The notes: generated by a model not told the origin, from the sequence alone. 35,683 nt of DNA from Saccharicrinis sp. (GCA_024635585.1 JAGXIP010000225.1:1-35683); one strand, 5' to 3'. Positions 16,242 through 25,505 are shown, numbered from the stretch's first letter. Translations and numbers: made by a program.

Positions 16242-16832
16242 TTATAAGTAAGGCTCCAATAAAAAATAATACAATCCGCCGAATATTAATGTGCTACTAA
16301 AATAGTTCAATATTGTATTTAGTGAATTAAGGCCTTGTGTTTTTTTTAATCCTTTAAATAAAAGTATCCATTGACTAATTCCTAAAACAACTTGTCCAAA
16401 AATAATTAGAATCACAATAATTGTTAGCGATAACTTTATGATTTGGTCTGAGCTAGTCATTAAAATTCTAGCTAGGTATATATTCGTTAGTATTAATATT
16501 ACGAAAAAGATGTATGGGAAATATGATTTCGCCAAAGTTCTGTATATCTTTCTTAAGTCATTCGAGGCTTTGAAAAAATGTCCAGTTAGTTTTATAAGAA
16601 ACCCCACAATTAGATTCGATATAAGTCCATATAGGAGTCCTGCAGTTATTAATGTGCCAATTGTAGTAAAGGTTGTCATTGTACTATCAACGTTAATAAG
16701 TCCTCTGGATTTCATTAAAAAGAACATAAAAACGATTCCGCTGCAACCCCAAAGAAATAGAGTATAAACCCAACCAATTTTCTTTGCAAGAATGGAGTCA
16801 TATATATTATTAATTCTATTCACAGTTTGCAT
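16242..16832 (-). CDS. Hypothetical membrane protein, possibly Yip1-like
   Basis: 196 aa from ATG 16832; an in-frame TTG 18 nt earlier is less likely. It has a short cytosolic N-terminus (MQTVNRINNIYDSIL), then hydrophobic segments at about 25-42, 60-85, 115-130, 140-165 and 175-190. The arrangement of a TM pair, a linker with GHFFKASNDLRKIYRTLAKSYFPYIFF and three more TMs resembles Yip1-domain proteins (five-TM membrane proteins of unclear role in bacteria). The resemblance is general, so the family is tentative. Like its neighbour it is AT-rich. The spacer 16093-16241 between the two shows no recognised element. Confidence 0.6.
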   Translation of the reverse strand: MQTVNRINNIYDSILAKKIGWVYTLFLWGCSGIVFMFFLMKSRGLINVDSTMTTFTTIGTLITAGLLYGLISNLIVGFLIKLTGHFFKASNDLRKIYRTLAKSYFPYIFFVILILTNIYLARILMTSSDQIIKLSLTIIVILIIFGQVVLGISQWILLFKGLKKTQGLNSLNTILNYFSSTLIFGGLYYFLLEPYL

Positions 16833-17027
16833 TTTTTTATTGAGCCCCAAGGTTAGTGCACAATTTTGTATGGGATTGCATGCTTCAAACCTATCAAGTT
16901 ACACACCGAAATTAATGCGTGTGAAAACGCTCCAAAAATGCATGAAACCCTTATGGATTTTACACATTGTGTGTACAGTTATTCATTTCTTAATACTTTT
17001 CTCATCTTCTACTGCACAACCTTTGTT

Positions 17028-17906
17028 TTATATTTTCTTTATCGTATCACGGAGCTCTGAAGGGTTTTGCCCCATCTTTTTTTTAAATAGGCGGCTAAAG
17101 TAATGTATGGATTGAAAATCCAATTCGTAACTAATTTCCTTAATGCTTTTATCCGATGTGAGAATCAATTCTTTGGCTCGCATCATTTTTAGGTCGAGAT
17201 GATATTGGTGAGGCGAGATGCCGGTGTATTTTTTAAACATCTTACGAAAATAAGAGTAGGCCAGGTTGTTGTCTTGTGCAAGCTTTTCCAGGTTTACCTC
17301 TTGTTCAATATTTTCGCGCATATGAAACCGTGCTTGCTGAATAACTTTTTCGATGGGTTTGCCCGAAAAATTACGTTGTTTTTCCCAGGCTACTAAGTGT
17401 CCTAATAGTTTAATGATAAGAGCCGCAGCAATGTGTTGGTTGCCCGGATCTTCATTCTTGGCCAGTTCAAATATTTTGTAATAAGTGTCGATTAAGTGTT
17501 CGTGTACCCCGCAGTGGATTACGGATTGACCTTGTAAAATTTGATTCTCGTGTAAAAAATGATGAGCAAACATACCGTCAAAACCAATGAAATTCTCAAC
17601 CCAACCCTCGCTTTCTATGGGGTGGTACCTATGCCATTCGTCCTTGCGAATAATCATCAAGCAACCGGCCTTAACCATGAATTTGCCGCGTTCGTTTTCT
17701 AAAATTCCGGCTCCCTCGGTAATGTAATTAATTTGGTATTCATTTAACGTGCGGCCATTTTGCCATGTGAAATAATATCCGCTTGGGTGTATTGACGAGG
17801 GATAGAGGACTCCGGGAGCTATTTTTGATTTTCCAGCCACATTTAGGTATAGTCCCCAAGCCTGATCTTCTTCGCTGACCGACATGTATTTAAAAAAATC
17901 TTTCAT
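17028..17906 (-). CDS. AraC-family regulator of the rhamnose operon (RhaR-like)
   Basis: 292 aa. The N-terminal half (about 20-130) is an AraC-type cupin sensor domain (YQINYITEGAGILENERG, IIRKDEWHRYHP). The C-terminal 100 residues hold two helix-turn-helix units: LEKLAQDNNLAYSYFRKMFKKYTG and SIKEISYELDFQSIHYFSRLFKKKMG, ending with the usual NPSELR. Proteins of this kind bind the sugar in the cupin and activate transcription through paired DNA sites. It is divergent from rhaT with a 245-bp shared spacer, so it is almost certainly the local L-rhamnose-responsive activator, as RhaR is in Bacteroides. The assignment of rhamnose as inducer is by position. Confidence 0.88.
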   Translation of the reverse strand: MKDFFKYMSVSEEDQAWGLYLNVAGKSKIAPGVLYPSSIHPSGYYFTWQNGRTLNEYQINYITEGAGILENERGKFMVKAGCLMIIRKDEWHRYHPIESEGWVENFIGFDGMFAHHFLHENQILQGQSVIHCGVHEHLIDTYYKIFELAKNEDPGNQHIAAALIIKLLGHLVAWEKQRNFSGKPIEKVIQQARFHMRENIEQEVNLEKLAQDNNLAYSYFRKMFKKYTGISPHQYHLDLKMMRAKELILTSDKSIKEISYELDFQSIHYFSRLFKKKMGQNPSELRDTIKKI

Positions 17907-18151
17907 AGTTAGTCCAAAAAGTGCAAATTAAACCCCAATTTGTTAATTGTTATTAATTTGTGTAAACGGTAATTTAGTGATGTTTTTTAACCTCCTAAAA
18001 ATAGGTCAAACATTGATAACAATCATTATATATCTATTTCAGCAAATAGCTTTAGGCTGAGATGCTTAATAAATATAGGTTTTTGAAAACCAAAATACAA
18101 AAGTATCATTTTTTATAAAAGTAGTTTTATAACCAATATAGTATAAATTGT
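17907..18151. promoter_or_regulatory. Divergent regulatory region between the AraC-type gene and rhaT
   Basis: 245 bp, strongly AT-rich. An inverted repeat TTATAAAA-GTAG-TTTTATAA lies at 18113-18132, just 20 bp before the rhaT ATG. No good TAnnTTTG element is seen toward rhaT, which fits an activator-dependent promoter. On the minus strand TTAATTTG (about 17963-17956) could be the -7 box for the regulator gene. The exact AraC-type sites cannot be fixed from one sequence. Confidence 0.5.
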
Positions 18152-19252
18152 ATGCAAGCATTATTAGGAATCATTTTTCACTCTTTGGGCGGTATATCGT
18201 CAGGGAGTTGGTACATGCCATTTAACCTTGTAAAAAAATGGCGTTGGGAAATTTACTGGATCGTAGGTGGACTTTTTTCATGGTTAATTATGCCATACAT
18301 AGCCACTGCGCTAACCTCTCCCGGATGGCAGGATATTTTATCCGCCACGGATTCGTCAACCATACGCCTTACTTATATTTTGGGTGTTTTATGGGGCATA
18401 GGCGGACTAACGTATGGTTTGGGAATTCGTTATTTAGGAATGTCATTAGGTAATTCGGTATTACTAGGTATTACCTCGTTGGTAGGGTCCTTGGGTTTAC
18501 CTATTCTTCGTGATATTGGCAGTTTAGGCGAAATTCTACCGGCAGGAGATTCTTTTACCGATATGCTTTCTACCAATAGTGGACAGGTTGTTTTGTTCGG
18601 AATACTTGTGCTGATGGTGGGGATTGTTTTTTGTGGTATGGCAGGCCTGAAAAAAGATAAGGAACTGGCCAACGTAAAAGAAGGTGTAAATAGTGAGTTT
18701 AAGCTTACAACAGGTCTTATTATTGCTGGTATTTCGGGTGTGTTAAGTGCTTTCTTTAGTTTCGGTATAGATGCCGGAAAAGAGATGGGCGAAGCGGTTC
18801 GCGACATTGCTATTACTAATAATTTCTCGTTTGTAAGCGATGGAAAATACTTGTTCGAGAACAATATTATCTTTTTGGTAATTCTTTGGGGTGGTTTAAC
18901 AACCAATTTACTTTGGTCAGTTGCTTTGATTTTTAAGAATAAAACGGGAGGCGATTTTGTAGATACCAAAGCCCCATTATTAAAGAATTACCTTTTTTGT
19001 GCATTGGCAGGTACTACCTGGTTTTTGCAGTTCTTCTTTTATGGAATGGGAGAAACAAAGATTGGTAATGGCGCTAGCTCATGGATTCTGCACATGTCCA
19101 CCATTATTCTTACAGCTAACATGTGGGGATTCTATCGTAAAGAGTGGGCAGGCGTTTCCAGAAGTACCAAAACCACTATTTTACTCGGAATTGGTTTAAT
19201 TCTACTATCCATAATAATTATGGGCATTGCCAAGACTGATCTTGTTAACTAA
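18152..19252 (+). CDS. rhaT: L-rhamnose/H+ symporter RhaT
   Basis: 366 aa, slightly longer than E. coli RhaT (344 aa). Ten membrane segments of the drug/metabolite-transporter fold are predictable. Family hallmarks are the N-terminal HSLGGISSGSWYMPFNLVKKW, LWGIGGLTYGLGIRYLGMSLG, the central GISGVLSAFFSFGIDAGK, and TTWFLQFFFYGMGETKIG followed by SSWILHMS. The protein is an inner-membrane proton symporter that brings L-rhamnose into the cytosol, where the following genes act on it. It is the first gene of the operon and lies divergent from the AraC-type gene; rhaM starts 10 bp after its stop. Confidence 0.95.
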   Translation: MQALLGIIFHSLGGISSGSWYMPFNLVKKWRWEIYWIVGGLFSWLIMPYIATALTSPGWQDILSATDSSTIRLTYILGVLWGIGGLTYGLGIRYLGMSLGNSVLLGITSLVGSLGLPILRDIGSLGEILPAGDSFTDMLSTNSGQVVLFGILVLMVGIVFCGMAGLKKDKELANVKEGVNSEFKLTTGLIIAGISGVLSAFFSFGIDAGKEMGEAVRDIAITNNFSFVSDGKYLFENNIIFLVILWGGLTTNLLWSVALIFKNKTGGDFVDTKAPLLKNYLFCALAGTTWFLQFFFYGMGETKIGNGASSWILHMSTIILTANMWGFYRKEWAGVSRSTKTTILLGIGLILLSIIIMGIAKTDLVN

Positions 19253-19262
19253 AAAATAATCC

Positions 19263-19577
19263 ATGAAGAGAATGGCTTTTAAAATGCATCTGAAAGAGGG
19301 ATGTAAAGATGAATATAAAAAACGTCACGACCAGATATGGCCCGAACTGAAACAGTTGTTAAAAGATGCCGGAGTAAGCGATTATTCCATATTTCTGGAT
19401 GAAGAAACCAACATCTTATTCGCATTTCAACATGTAAGTGGAGAAGGTGGTTCGCAGGATTTGGGTAAAACTGAAATTGTGCAAAAATGGTGGGCTCACA
19501 TGGCAGATATTATGGAGGTTAACCCAGATAGTTCACCTATTTCGGTTGAGTTGGAAGAAGTATTTTATTTAAAATAA
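19263..19577 (+). CDS. rhaM: L-rhamnose mutarotase RhaM
   Basis: 104 aa, the standard length. It interconverts alpha- and beta-L-rhamnopyranose so that the isomerase receives its preferred anomer. The catalytic His22 lies in KKRHDQIWPEL, and the paired Trp residues (QKWWAHM) that line the sugar pocket are present. It is a ferredoxin-like dimeric cytosolic enzyme. It sits between rhaT and rhaA, 10 bp and 17 bp from them, in a compact operon. Confidence 0.95.
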   Translation: MKRMAFKMHLKEGCKDEYKKRHDQIWPELKQLLKDAGVSDYSIFLDEETNILFAFQHVSGEGGSQDLGKTEIVQKWWAHMADIMEVNPDSSPISVELEEVFYLK

Positions 19578-19594
19578 TATTAAAATAATTAATC

Positions 19595-20863
19595 ATGGCA
19601 AATAAAGAATTGATTACCAAGGCCTACGAATTGGCCAAAGATCAATATGCTGCATTAGGTGTTGATACGGAAGCAGTATTAAAGAAAATAAACGACATTA
19701 AAATAAGTCTTCATTGTTGGCAAACCGATGATGTTTCAGGAACTGAAAATCCTGATGGACAGCTTTCTGGTGGTATTCAGGCTACGGGTAACTATCCTGG
19801 TAAAGCGCGTAATATGGCAGAAATAATGGCCGACCTGGAAAAAGTAATGTCGCTATTGCCAGGTAAACAACGTGTTAACGTGCATGCTTTATATGGTGAT
19901 TTTTCGGCTGGTAAGGTCGATCGCGATGCCATTAGCGTAAAGCAATTTCAAGGTTGGATTGATTGGTGTAAAAAACAAGGCATTGGTATGGACTTCAATG
20001 GTTCATTCTTTTCGCATCCTAAAGCCGATAGTGGATTTACTTTATCATCGAAAGACGAAAGTGTACGTAAATTTTGGGTTGAGCATTTAAAGCGTTCGCG
20101 CGAAATAGCAGCTGAAATTGGTAAACAACTTGGAACTCCCTGTGTTTTAAATACATGGATACCAGATGGATCAAAAGATACGCCTATTGACCGTAACGGT
20201 ATGCGTGCACAGCTGACAAAGTCACTTGATGAGGGTATGGCAACAGCGTTCCCTAAAGAATTCATGAAAGATGCCATTGAAAGTAAAGTATTCGGTATCG
20301 GAGCGGAGTCTATGACCGTGGGTTCACATGATTATTACTTAGGATATGCGATTAAGAATAATAAATTGATTTGTTTGGATAACGGCCATTTTCACCCAAC
20401 AGAGGTAGTAGGTGATAAAATCTCTTCGTGTCTTCAGTTTGTTGATGAAGTATTATTGCACGTTACTCGTCCAATCCGTTGGGATTCGGATCACGTGGTA
20501 ACACTTAACGAAGAGGTACAATTAATTGCTTCTGAGATTGTACGTAACGACTTTATGAGTCGTGTAAATGTGGGCCTTGACTTTTTTGATGCTTCCATAA
20601 ACCGTATTGGTGCTTACGTAATTGGAACTCGTGCTACCCAAAAAGCATTTATGATTGCTATGTTGGAGCCAACCGCCACCTTGGTAAAATATGAAGAAGC
20701 AGGACAAAACTTTGAACGTTTAGCTTTGCTTGAAGAGCTGAAAACGAAGCCTTTTGGAGCTGTTTGGGATTATTATTGTTTGCAAAATAACGTTCCGGTA
20801 GGAGAGGCTTACATAGGCGAAATTCAGGCTTACGAAAAAGAAGTATTGAGTAAAAGAAAATAG
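19595..20863 (+). CDS. rhaA: L-rhamnose isomerase RhaA
   Basis: 422 aa, the same size as the classical enzyme. It converts L-rhamnose to L-rhamnulose in the cytosol using two divalent metal ions (Mn type) on a TIM barrel. Full-length similarity is recognisable: SLHCWQTDDVSG near the start, MDFNGSFFSHPKA, LNTWIPDGSKD, the metal-ligand stretch CLDNGHFHPTE, and RPIRWDSDHVV. Nothing is missing. rhaM lies upstream and the aldolase gene begins 13 bp downstream. Confidence 0.97.
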   Translation: MANKELITKAYELAKDQYAALGVDTEAVLKKINDIKISLHCWQTDDVSGTENPDGQLSGGIQATGNYPGKARNMAEIMADLEKVMSLLPGKQRVNVHALYGDFSAGKVDRDAISVKQFQGWIDWCKKQGIGMDFNGSFFSHPKADSGFTLSSKDESVRKFWVEHLKRSREIAAEIGKQLGTPCVLNTWIPDGSKDTPIDRNGMRAQLTKSLDEGMATAFPKEFMKDAIESKVFGIGAESMTVGSHDYYLGYAIKNNKLICLDNGHFHPTEVVGDKISSCLQFVDEVLLHVTRPIRWDSDHVVTLNEEVQLIASEIVRNDFMSRVNVGLDFFDASINRIGAYVIGTRATQKAFMIAMLEPTATLVKYEEAGQNFERLALLEELKTKPFGAVWDYYCLQNNVPVGEAYIGEIQAYEKEVLSKRK

Positions 20864-20876
20864 TGAGCGTTTAAGA

Positions 20877-22007
20877 ATGATTAATAATACGATGGAAAAT
20901 AATTTAAATCAATTGATAGCGCTGTCGCATAAGTTTGGGCAAGATCCCACTTATGTGATAGCTGGAGGAGGAAACAGTTCGTTTAAAACCGATGATAAAA
21001 TGTGGGTGAAAGCCAGTGGAACTTCCATGGCCAACATCGACCAAGACGGTTTTGTATGTTTGGACAGAGAAAAAATGAAAGTTGTTTCTCAAAAAAAATA
21101 TAGCGACAATACCGCTTCGAGGGAGCAAGAAGTAAAAGAGGATCTGCATCAAGCTATTCTTTCTACCCATGGCAAAAGGCCATCGGTAGAGGCTAGCATG
21201 CACGAAATTATCCGTTATCCTTTTGTAATGCACACCCACCCAACCTTGGTAAATGGTGTTTTATGTGCTAAAAACGCAAAGGCAACCATCGATAAGGTAT
21301 TTGGCGATGAGGTGGTGTATGTACGTTATATCGATCCCGGATATGTGCTTTTTAAAGAAGTAAAAATTGCACTGGAGCAGTATAGAGCTGCAAAAAATAA
21401 GGAAGCAAAGGTAATATTTCTTGAAAATCATGGGGTTTTTGTTGCCGCAGATACTTGCGAGGAGATAGAAGCTATTTATGCGAATATTGAAGCGGTATTA
21501 GAAAAACATGTGGAAAAGCTACCAGGAGTTGATAGCGCGCGTGTGTCGGCAGACTTAATCGCATTGGGTAACGAGATAAGAGCAAATGCCGGTTCCGGCG
21601 AACAGTTTATTATTGCCGATAACAGCGAAATTTCATTGTTGTATACCGATAATGTAGATGGATTTAAGGAGGTGGCCATACCGTTTACCCCCGACAATAT
21701 TGTTTATTGTAAATCCAATTATCTGTTCCTAAACCGTACTAAGGATTTAAGTGAAAAACTGGATTCTTTCGTCGAAAAACATGACTATCCACCAAAAATT
21801 ATAGCCCTAAAAGGTAAAGGAATTGTAGCGGTTGAAGAAAGTATTAAATCGGCTCAAATAGTGATGGATGTTTTTAAAGATATGATGATGGTAAGTTACC
21901 TCACGCGCTTTTTTGGTGGTCCAAATCCCATGACTCAGGAGCAAATTGACTTTATTGATAATTGGGAAGTGGAGAATTATAGAAGAAAGATGTCTAAATC
22001 AAGTTAA
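20877..22007 (+). CDS. Class II rhamnulose-1-phosphate aldolase, RhaE-type domain without the dehydrogenase half
   Basis: 376 aa from ATG 20877 (a second ATG at 20892 is also possible). It is a zinc-dependent class II aldolase: AGGGNSSFKTDD, KASGTSMANI, metal ligands HTHP (in FVMHTHPTLVNG) and ENHG. It should split L-rhamnulose-1-phosphate into dihydroxyacetone phosphate and L-lactaldehyde. It is longer than the E. coli RhaD (274 aa). The extra C-terminal part (DNIVYCKSNYLFL, KIIALKGKGIVAV, FFGGPNPMTQEQIDFI) corresponds to the linker that, in bifunctional RhaEW proteins of about 700 aa, joins the aldolase to a short-chain dehydrogenase. Here that dehydrogenase is absent and the stop is 4 bp before the kinase gene. 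The fate of lactaldehyde must be handled by a gene outside the window. Confidence 0.9.
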   Translation: MINNTMENNLNQLIALSHKFGQDPTYVIAGGGNSSFKTDDKMWVKASGTSMANIDQDGFVCLDREKMKVVSQKKYSDNTASREQEVKEDLHQAILSTHGKRPSVEASMHEIIRYPFVMHTHPTLVNGVLCAKNAKATIDKVFGDEVVYVRYIDPGYVLFKEVKIALEQYRAAKNKEAKVIFLENHGVFVAADTCEEIEAIYANIEAVLEKHVEKLPGVDSARVSADLIALGNEIRANAGSGEQFIIADNSEISLLYTDNVDGFKEVAIPFTPDNIVYCKSNYLFLNRTKDLSEKLDSFVEKHDYPPKIIALKGKGIVAVEESIKSAQIVMDVFKDMMMVSYLTRFFGGPNPMTQEQIDFIDNWEVENYRRKMSKSS

Positions 22008-22011
22008 AAGG

Positions 22012-23376
22012 ATGACAAAAAACCAAGTGATAGCAGTATTTGATATTGGCAAAACCAATAAAAAAATACTGCTTTTCAATCAGGAATTTAAAGTGGTGTA
22101 TCAATACGAAAAAAAGATGGGCACCACAAGCGATGAAGACGGTTTTGAGTGCGACGATATAAACCTTATCCAGGATTGGATGGTGGAGGCGCTGAATGCT
22201 ATTGTTGAGCAAGGGAAGTTTGATATTAAAGGTGTAAACTTCTCGACCTACGGCGCTTCGCTGGCACTTTTAGATAAGGACGGAAAACGCTTAACACCCA
22301 TTTATAACTATTTGAAAGAGGTGGATAGCCAAATTCAAGATGCGTTATTTGATGCCTATGGTGGTGTAAATGAGTTTAGTAGGAAAACCGCCAGCCCTGC
22401 CCTTGGCCTGCTTTTAAATTCGGGCATTCAGATGCTTTGGTTAAAGCAATATAAACCAAACATATGGAGCCAGGTGCAGCATGTTCTTCATTTTCCACAA
22501 TATCTTTCGTATGTTTTAACGGGTAAAATTACATCCGAACCAACTTCTATTGGTTGCCATACCTTTATGTGGGATTTTGATAAAATGCAGTATCACAATT
22601 GGATAGCCGACAAAGGAATTGAACTGCCCAAGCCTATTAATAACAATACGGTTTATCCATCGGTATTTATGGATAAAGTAATAGAGGTAGGAGTGGGCAT
22701 ACACGATAGCTCGGCATCGTTGGTTCCCTACTTGGATAAGGCCAAGGAAGATTTTATTTTGGTATCTACTGGTACCTGGTGCATAAGTATGAACCCCTTT
22801 AACAGTGAAACACTAACGGCCGACCAACTTAAGAAGGACTGTTTGTGTTATCTGACCCCGCAAAAGCAGCAGGTTAAATCATCGCGCTTGTTTATGGGTC
22901 ATTTTCATGAGGTTTTGGTAGATAAATTAAATGAATTTTTTGGTGTGGATGATCATTATTATAAAACCATACCTTATCAGCCAGCCTTGCTGGATGCCTT
23001 GAAAACAAAAATTGGTGAGCAATCCATCTTTTTCCCCGATGGAGCAGAAGGATTTAACAATGAGGATTTAAAAATAGATTTTACTATTTTTGAAAACTAT
23101 GATGAGGCTTACAGTTGGATGGTAAAAGAACTCACCGATTTAAGTATTTCTTCCATCCATCTTATCATTGCAGCCAAGGACACCACAAAAACAATTTACG
23201 TTAGTGGTGGATTTGCCCGTAACCCAATTTTTGTGAATCTTTTATCACAGCATTTTAGCAACAAGCAAGTGTTGACTTCAGAGATTGACAATGCAAGTGC
23301 ACTGGGGGCAGCGTTGGCTATTGCATCTAACTTTAAAGGTTTTGATACATCAACAATTAAATTGGTAACAGCGTAA
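22012..23376 (+). CDS. FGGY-family carbohydrate kinase, probable L-rhamnulokinase
   Basis: 454 aa from ATG 22012, 4 bp after the aldolase stop; the frame is open further up but only inside the aldolase gene. The phosphate-1 motif is VFDIGKTNKKILLF, the substrate-loop region STYGASLALLD, the adenosine region VSTGTWCISMNPF, and the C-terminal nucleotide motif YVSGGFARNPIF with SALGAAL. It transfers phosphate from ATP to a ketose. By position it should phosphorylate L-rhamnulose, but the sequence is unlike E. coli RhaB (489 aa, DLGASSGR start) and seems to be a separate FGGY subgroup. It is the last gene of the operon; the terminator is at 23623-23666. Confidence 0.88.
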   Translation: MTKNQVIAVFDIGKTNKKILLFNQEFKVVYQYEKKMGTTSDEDGFECDDINLIQDWMVEALNAIVEQGKFDIKGVNFSTYGASLALLDKDGKRLTPIYNYLKEVDSQIQDALFDAYGGVNEFSRKTASPALGLLLNSGIQMLWLKQYKPNIWSQVQHVLHFPQYLSYVLTGKITSEPTSIGCHTFMWDFDKMQYHNWIADKGIELPKPINNNTVYPSVFMDKVIEVGVGIHDSSASLVPYLDKAKEDFILVSTGTWCISMNPFNSETLTADQLKKDCLCYLTPQKQQVKSSRLFMGHFHEVLVDKLNEFFGVDDHYYKTIPYQPALLDALKTKIGEQSIFFPDGAEGFNNEDLKIDFTIFENYDEAYSWMVKELTDLSISSIHLIIAAKDTTKTIYVSGGFARNPIFVNLLSQHFSNKQVLTSEIDNASALGAALAIASNFKGFDTSTIKLVTA

Positions 23377-23501
23377 CTTCAGCTAAGTCGGCATCGCCCT
23401 TGCGGAACCGTTATTGAGGAGCAAGGGGTTAATCCCGCTAAGGTGGGACAGGTTCTGAATTTCATTCATATTTTCAATAATGTATGAATAGTTCAGGTTA
23501 A
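23377..23501 (-). repeat. Dispersed palindromic repeat, copy B (reverse orientation)
   Basis: Read on the minus strand it starts TTAACCTGAACTATTC (23501 downward), identical to copy C over these bases, continues to ATGAATGAAATTCAGAACCTG as the imperfect returning arm (key parts ATGAAT, TTC, GAACC), and then has a distal block CCGACTTAGCTGAAGTTA near 23395-23378. The same block occurs after copy C with two changes. It fills the space right after the kinase stop codon. Confidence 0.68.
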
Positions 23502-23622
23502 ATTGTTTTGTATGACTATTAGGTGATAAAAATGGAAAACCTACGTCTAGCTTACGGCGCTTCAGTGTCGTTGGCATTGGAGGCTATAACAGCAAGCCGA
23601 TTCTATTCAATGATAACTAATA

Positions 23623-23666
23623 AAAAAAACAGCCCTTTGAGTCATATTTCGATGGGCTGTTTTTTT
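23623..23666. terminator. Bidirectional terminator between rhamnose operon and tldE-like gene
   Basis: Perfect 13-bp inverted repeat AAAAAAACAGCCC / GGGCTGTTTTTTT (23623-23635, 23654-23666) with an 18-nt loop. A-run on one side and T-run on the other make it work for both convergent operons. Confidence 0.92.
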
Positions 23667-23705
23667 CTTTATCCTATATTTAAAACGGATATTAGGGTGT
23701 TGGGT

Positions 23706-25505
23706 TTATTCAATATTCATAGGATTAGGTACCACTCTACTTGCTGATTGAATGTTATTCTTAACTCCATTAAGTTCAACAGATTCCAACAAAAGTGCAT
23801 CAGGACAAATAACGGAAATCGGTGTTCCCTGAATTCCAATCATTTGTTTTCTAATTATTTCAAGAATTTCTGGAGGAGCATTCTGATATCGCTTCATTTT
23901 ATTGTTGATCTCAGCATAATCCGGCAATAGTGAATTGATAACACACTCACCATCACCTAAGGCTTTAACTTTCATCAGTGTTCTGTCGCCATATTTAAAA
24001 CTCATGCCACTGACCATCTCTTCAGATCCATCGTTTATATTTACCTTGTAATAATTTATAGGAGCTTTATTGGCATGACATTCCAAAGGCTTCACTACAA
24101 ATACGTAATCGAGCCCTTCTTCTTCAGCCTGTTCTACCATATCGCTCCTTATTTCTTCAGTGGTTTTTACTTTGGAGGCAGTAATTTTAATAACAGAAGG
24201 TGCCACTTTCTGAGAGAAACTATTGTTTTGGATGTAAAAACGCATGTGTCGCAGCGAATTGTGTTGAAGCGCAGTAGGTGTTCTGCCTATCAATTGCTGG
24301 TTTAAAATACCATCTTTGATTAGCAATTCTGTTTCATGAGGAACGAGTCCATCTAAATCTAATTCAAAACTTCCGAGCAAAATTTTACCCTTGTACTCAG
24401 GCATTAAAGGTTTAAGTTCAAATGATAATTTTAGGTCAACAACTTTTTTGTCTTTATAGTCTTCCCAGGATTTATTTTCGTCTCTAATCAATCCCTTTTC
24501 TTTGGTAAAAACCAGACTGCGAGGATTGGCAACCAAGCCCATACCTTTCTTGAAAATCTGTTTATAACACATCTCCACTCCTGCATCATTCATAAATAAA
24601 ACAGGACCACTATAAACATCGGTAAACATTTCTGATTCTTTACACTGGTGCATATTTTCAACCAGTAAATTGATATCTGATAATATTTCCTCACGCGGTG
24701 GTAATTGCGTAAAGGATGTTTGGTAATATTCGAGGCTTTGCGTAAAAGTGTGGTTATTCTTATCTAACATTGTGGCATTCACACTTAAAATATAAAAGCG
24801 ATATGGGGTTTTAAATTTGATTCCTTCACTATTAACACCGTATTGCATTACATTTTGAAAGTTTAACTCAACTTCTGAATCTATTACGCCTTTAAAGTTT
24901 TTAAATTGAGCCGATAACTCTTTCGTTAGTTGCTCAAATTTTTCTTTTGAAAATTCATCTTCCAATTCATCCAGCAACACCACATTCACATCTTCCTTAC
25001 TAAAATCGGGACTCGGTAAATCTTCAACCGAAATACCCTGACGTTCCATCTGCTCCTTTTTATTTTTGTATTTCTCAGAAGCATTTTTATATACGCTACT
25101 TGACATTATCCATAACGACCTTCTTATTCCATCGTAATCCACACCCAATGGAACAGAAAAGAAACCATCATTATGATTTATTCTATTTGCTTTGTCGTAA
25201 TATTTTTCATCATTTAGGTTGTAATCTCCCATTTTAAGATTTACATTACACCATGCTCTATCGTCTGAATTTGACTCAATTATGGCTCCCAAAGTAGCAA
25301 GTATTTTACCTCGCTTGGCTTGCATTACGTTATATGCAATATAAAAAGGAGTGCCATTATCATCTAATTTTAATTCGGTCATGCTACGTGCCATTTCATC
25401 TTCCATGGCTTTGAATATGATATCCGAATCAGATTTTTCGGAAGCACTCGCACTCACAGTTGTTAAAAGGGCTAGTATTACAAGTATATATGTTATTGAT
25501 CTCAT
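23706..25505 (-). CDS. Exported TldE/PmbA-like protein lacking the metalloprotease motif
   Basis: 599 aa with an N-terminal signal peptide (MRSITYILVILALLTTVSASA), so it is predicted to be periplasmic. The body follows the TldD/PmbA plan: an N-terminal alpha/beta region (about 30-290), YSGPVLFMNDAGVEMCYKQIF at 298-318, and a beta-rich C-terminal part with GLVPHETELLIKDGIL, NSLRHMRFY and the last GTPISVICPDALLLESVEL. At the position where TldD has HExxxH this protein has VEMCYKQ, with no His, as in TldE/PmbA partners, which supply the second half of the TldD/E heterodimer. The gene is 59 bp downstream of the catalytic paralogue and must be co-transcribed with it. The role is likely that of an extracytoplasmic partner subunit. 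It is longer than TldE (about 450 aa). Confidence 0.8.
   Translation of the reverse strand: MRSITYILVILALLTTVSASASEKSDSDIIFKAMEDEMARSMTELKLDDNGTPFYIAYNVMQAKRGKILATLGAIIESNSDDRAWCNVNLKMGDYNLNDEKYYDKANRINHNDGFFSVPLGVDYDGIRRSLWIMSSSVYKNASEKYKNKKEQMERQGISVEDLPSPDFSKEDVNVVLLDELEDEFSKEKFEQLTKELSAQFKNFKGVIDSEVELNFQNVMQYGVNSEGIKFKTPYRFYILSVNATMLDKNNHTFTQSLEYYQTSFTQLPPREEILSDINLLVENMHQCKESEMFTDVYSGPVLFMNDAGVEMCYKQIFKKGMGLVANPRSLVFTKEKGLIRDENKSWEDYKDKKVVDLKLSFELKPLMPEYKGKILLGSFELDLDGLVPHETELLIKDGILNQQLIGRTPTALQHNSLRHMRFYIQNNSFSQKVAPSVIKITASKVKTTEEIRSDMVEQAEEEGLDYVFVVKPLECHANKAPINYYKVNINDGSEEMVSGMSFKYGDRTLMKVKALGDGECVINSLLPDYAEINNKMKRYQNAPPEILEIIRKQMIGIQGTPISVICPDALLLESVELNGVKNNIQSASRVVPNPMNIE

Noticed and set aside
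16792..17103. 103-codon plus-strand frame between the Yip1-like and AraC genes
   Set aside because: Overlaps both neighbours antisense and has no coding features of its own.
18430..18969. 179-codon minus-strand open frame
   Set aside because: Antisense shadow of rhaT with Pro/Ser-rich composition and no recognisable domain.
23523..23747. 74-codon plus-strand open frame after the rhamnose operon
   Set aside because: It runs through the bidirectional terminator and into the antisense end of the tldE-like gene.
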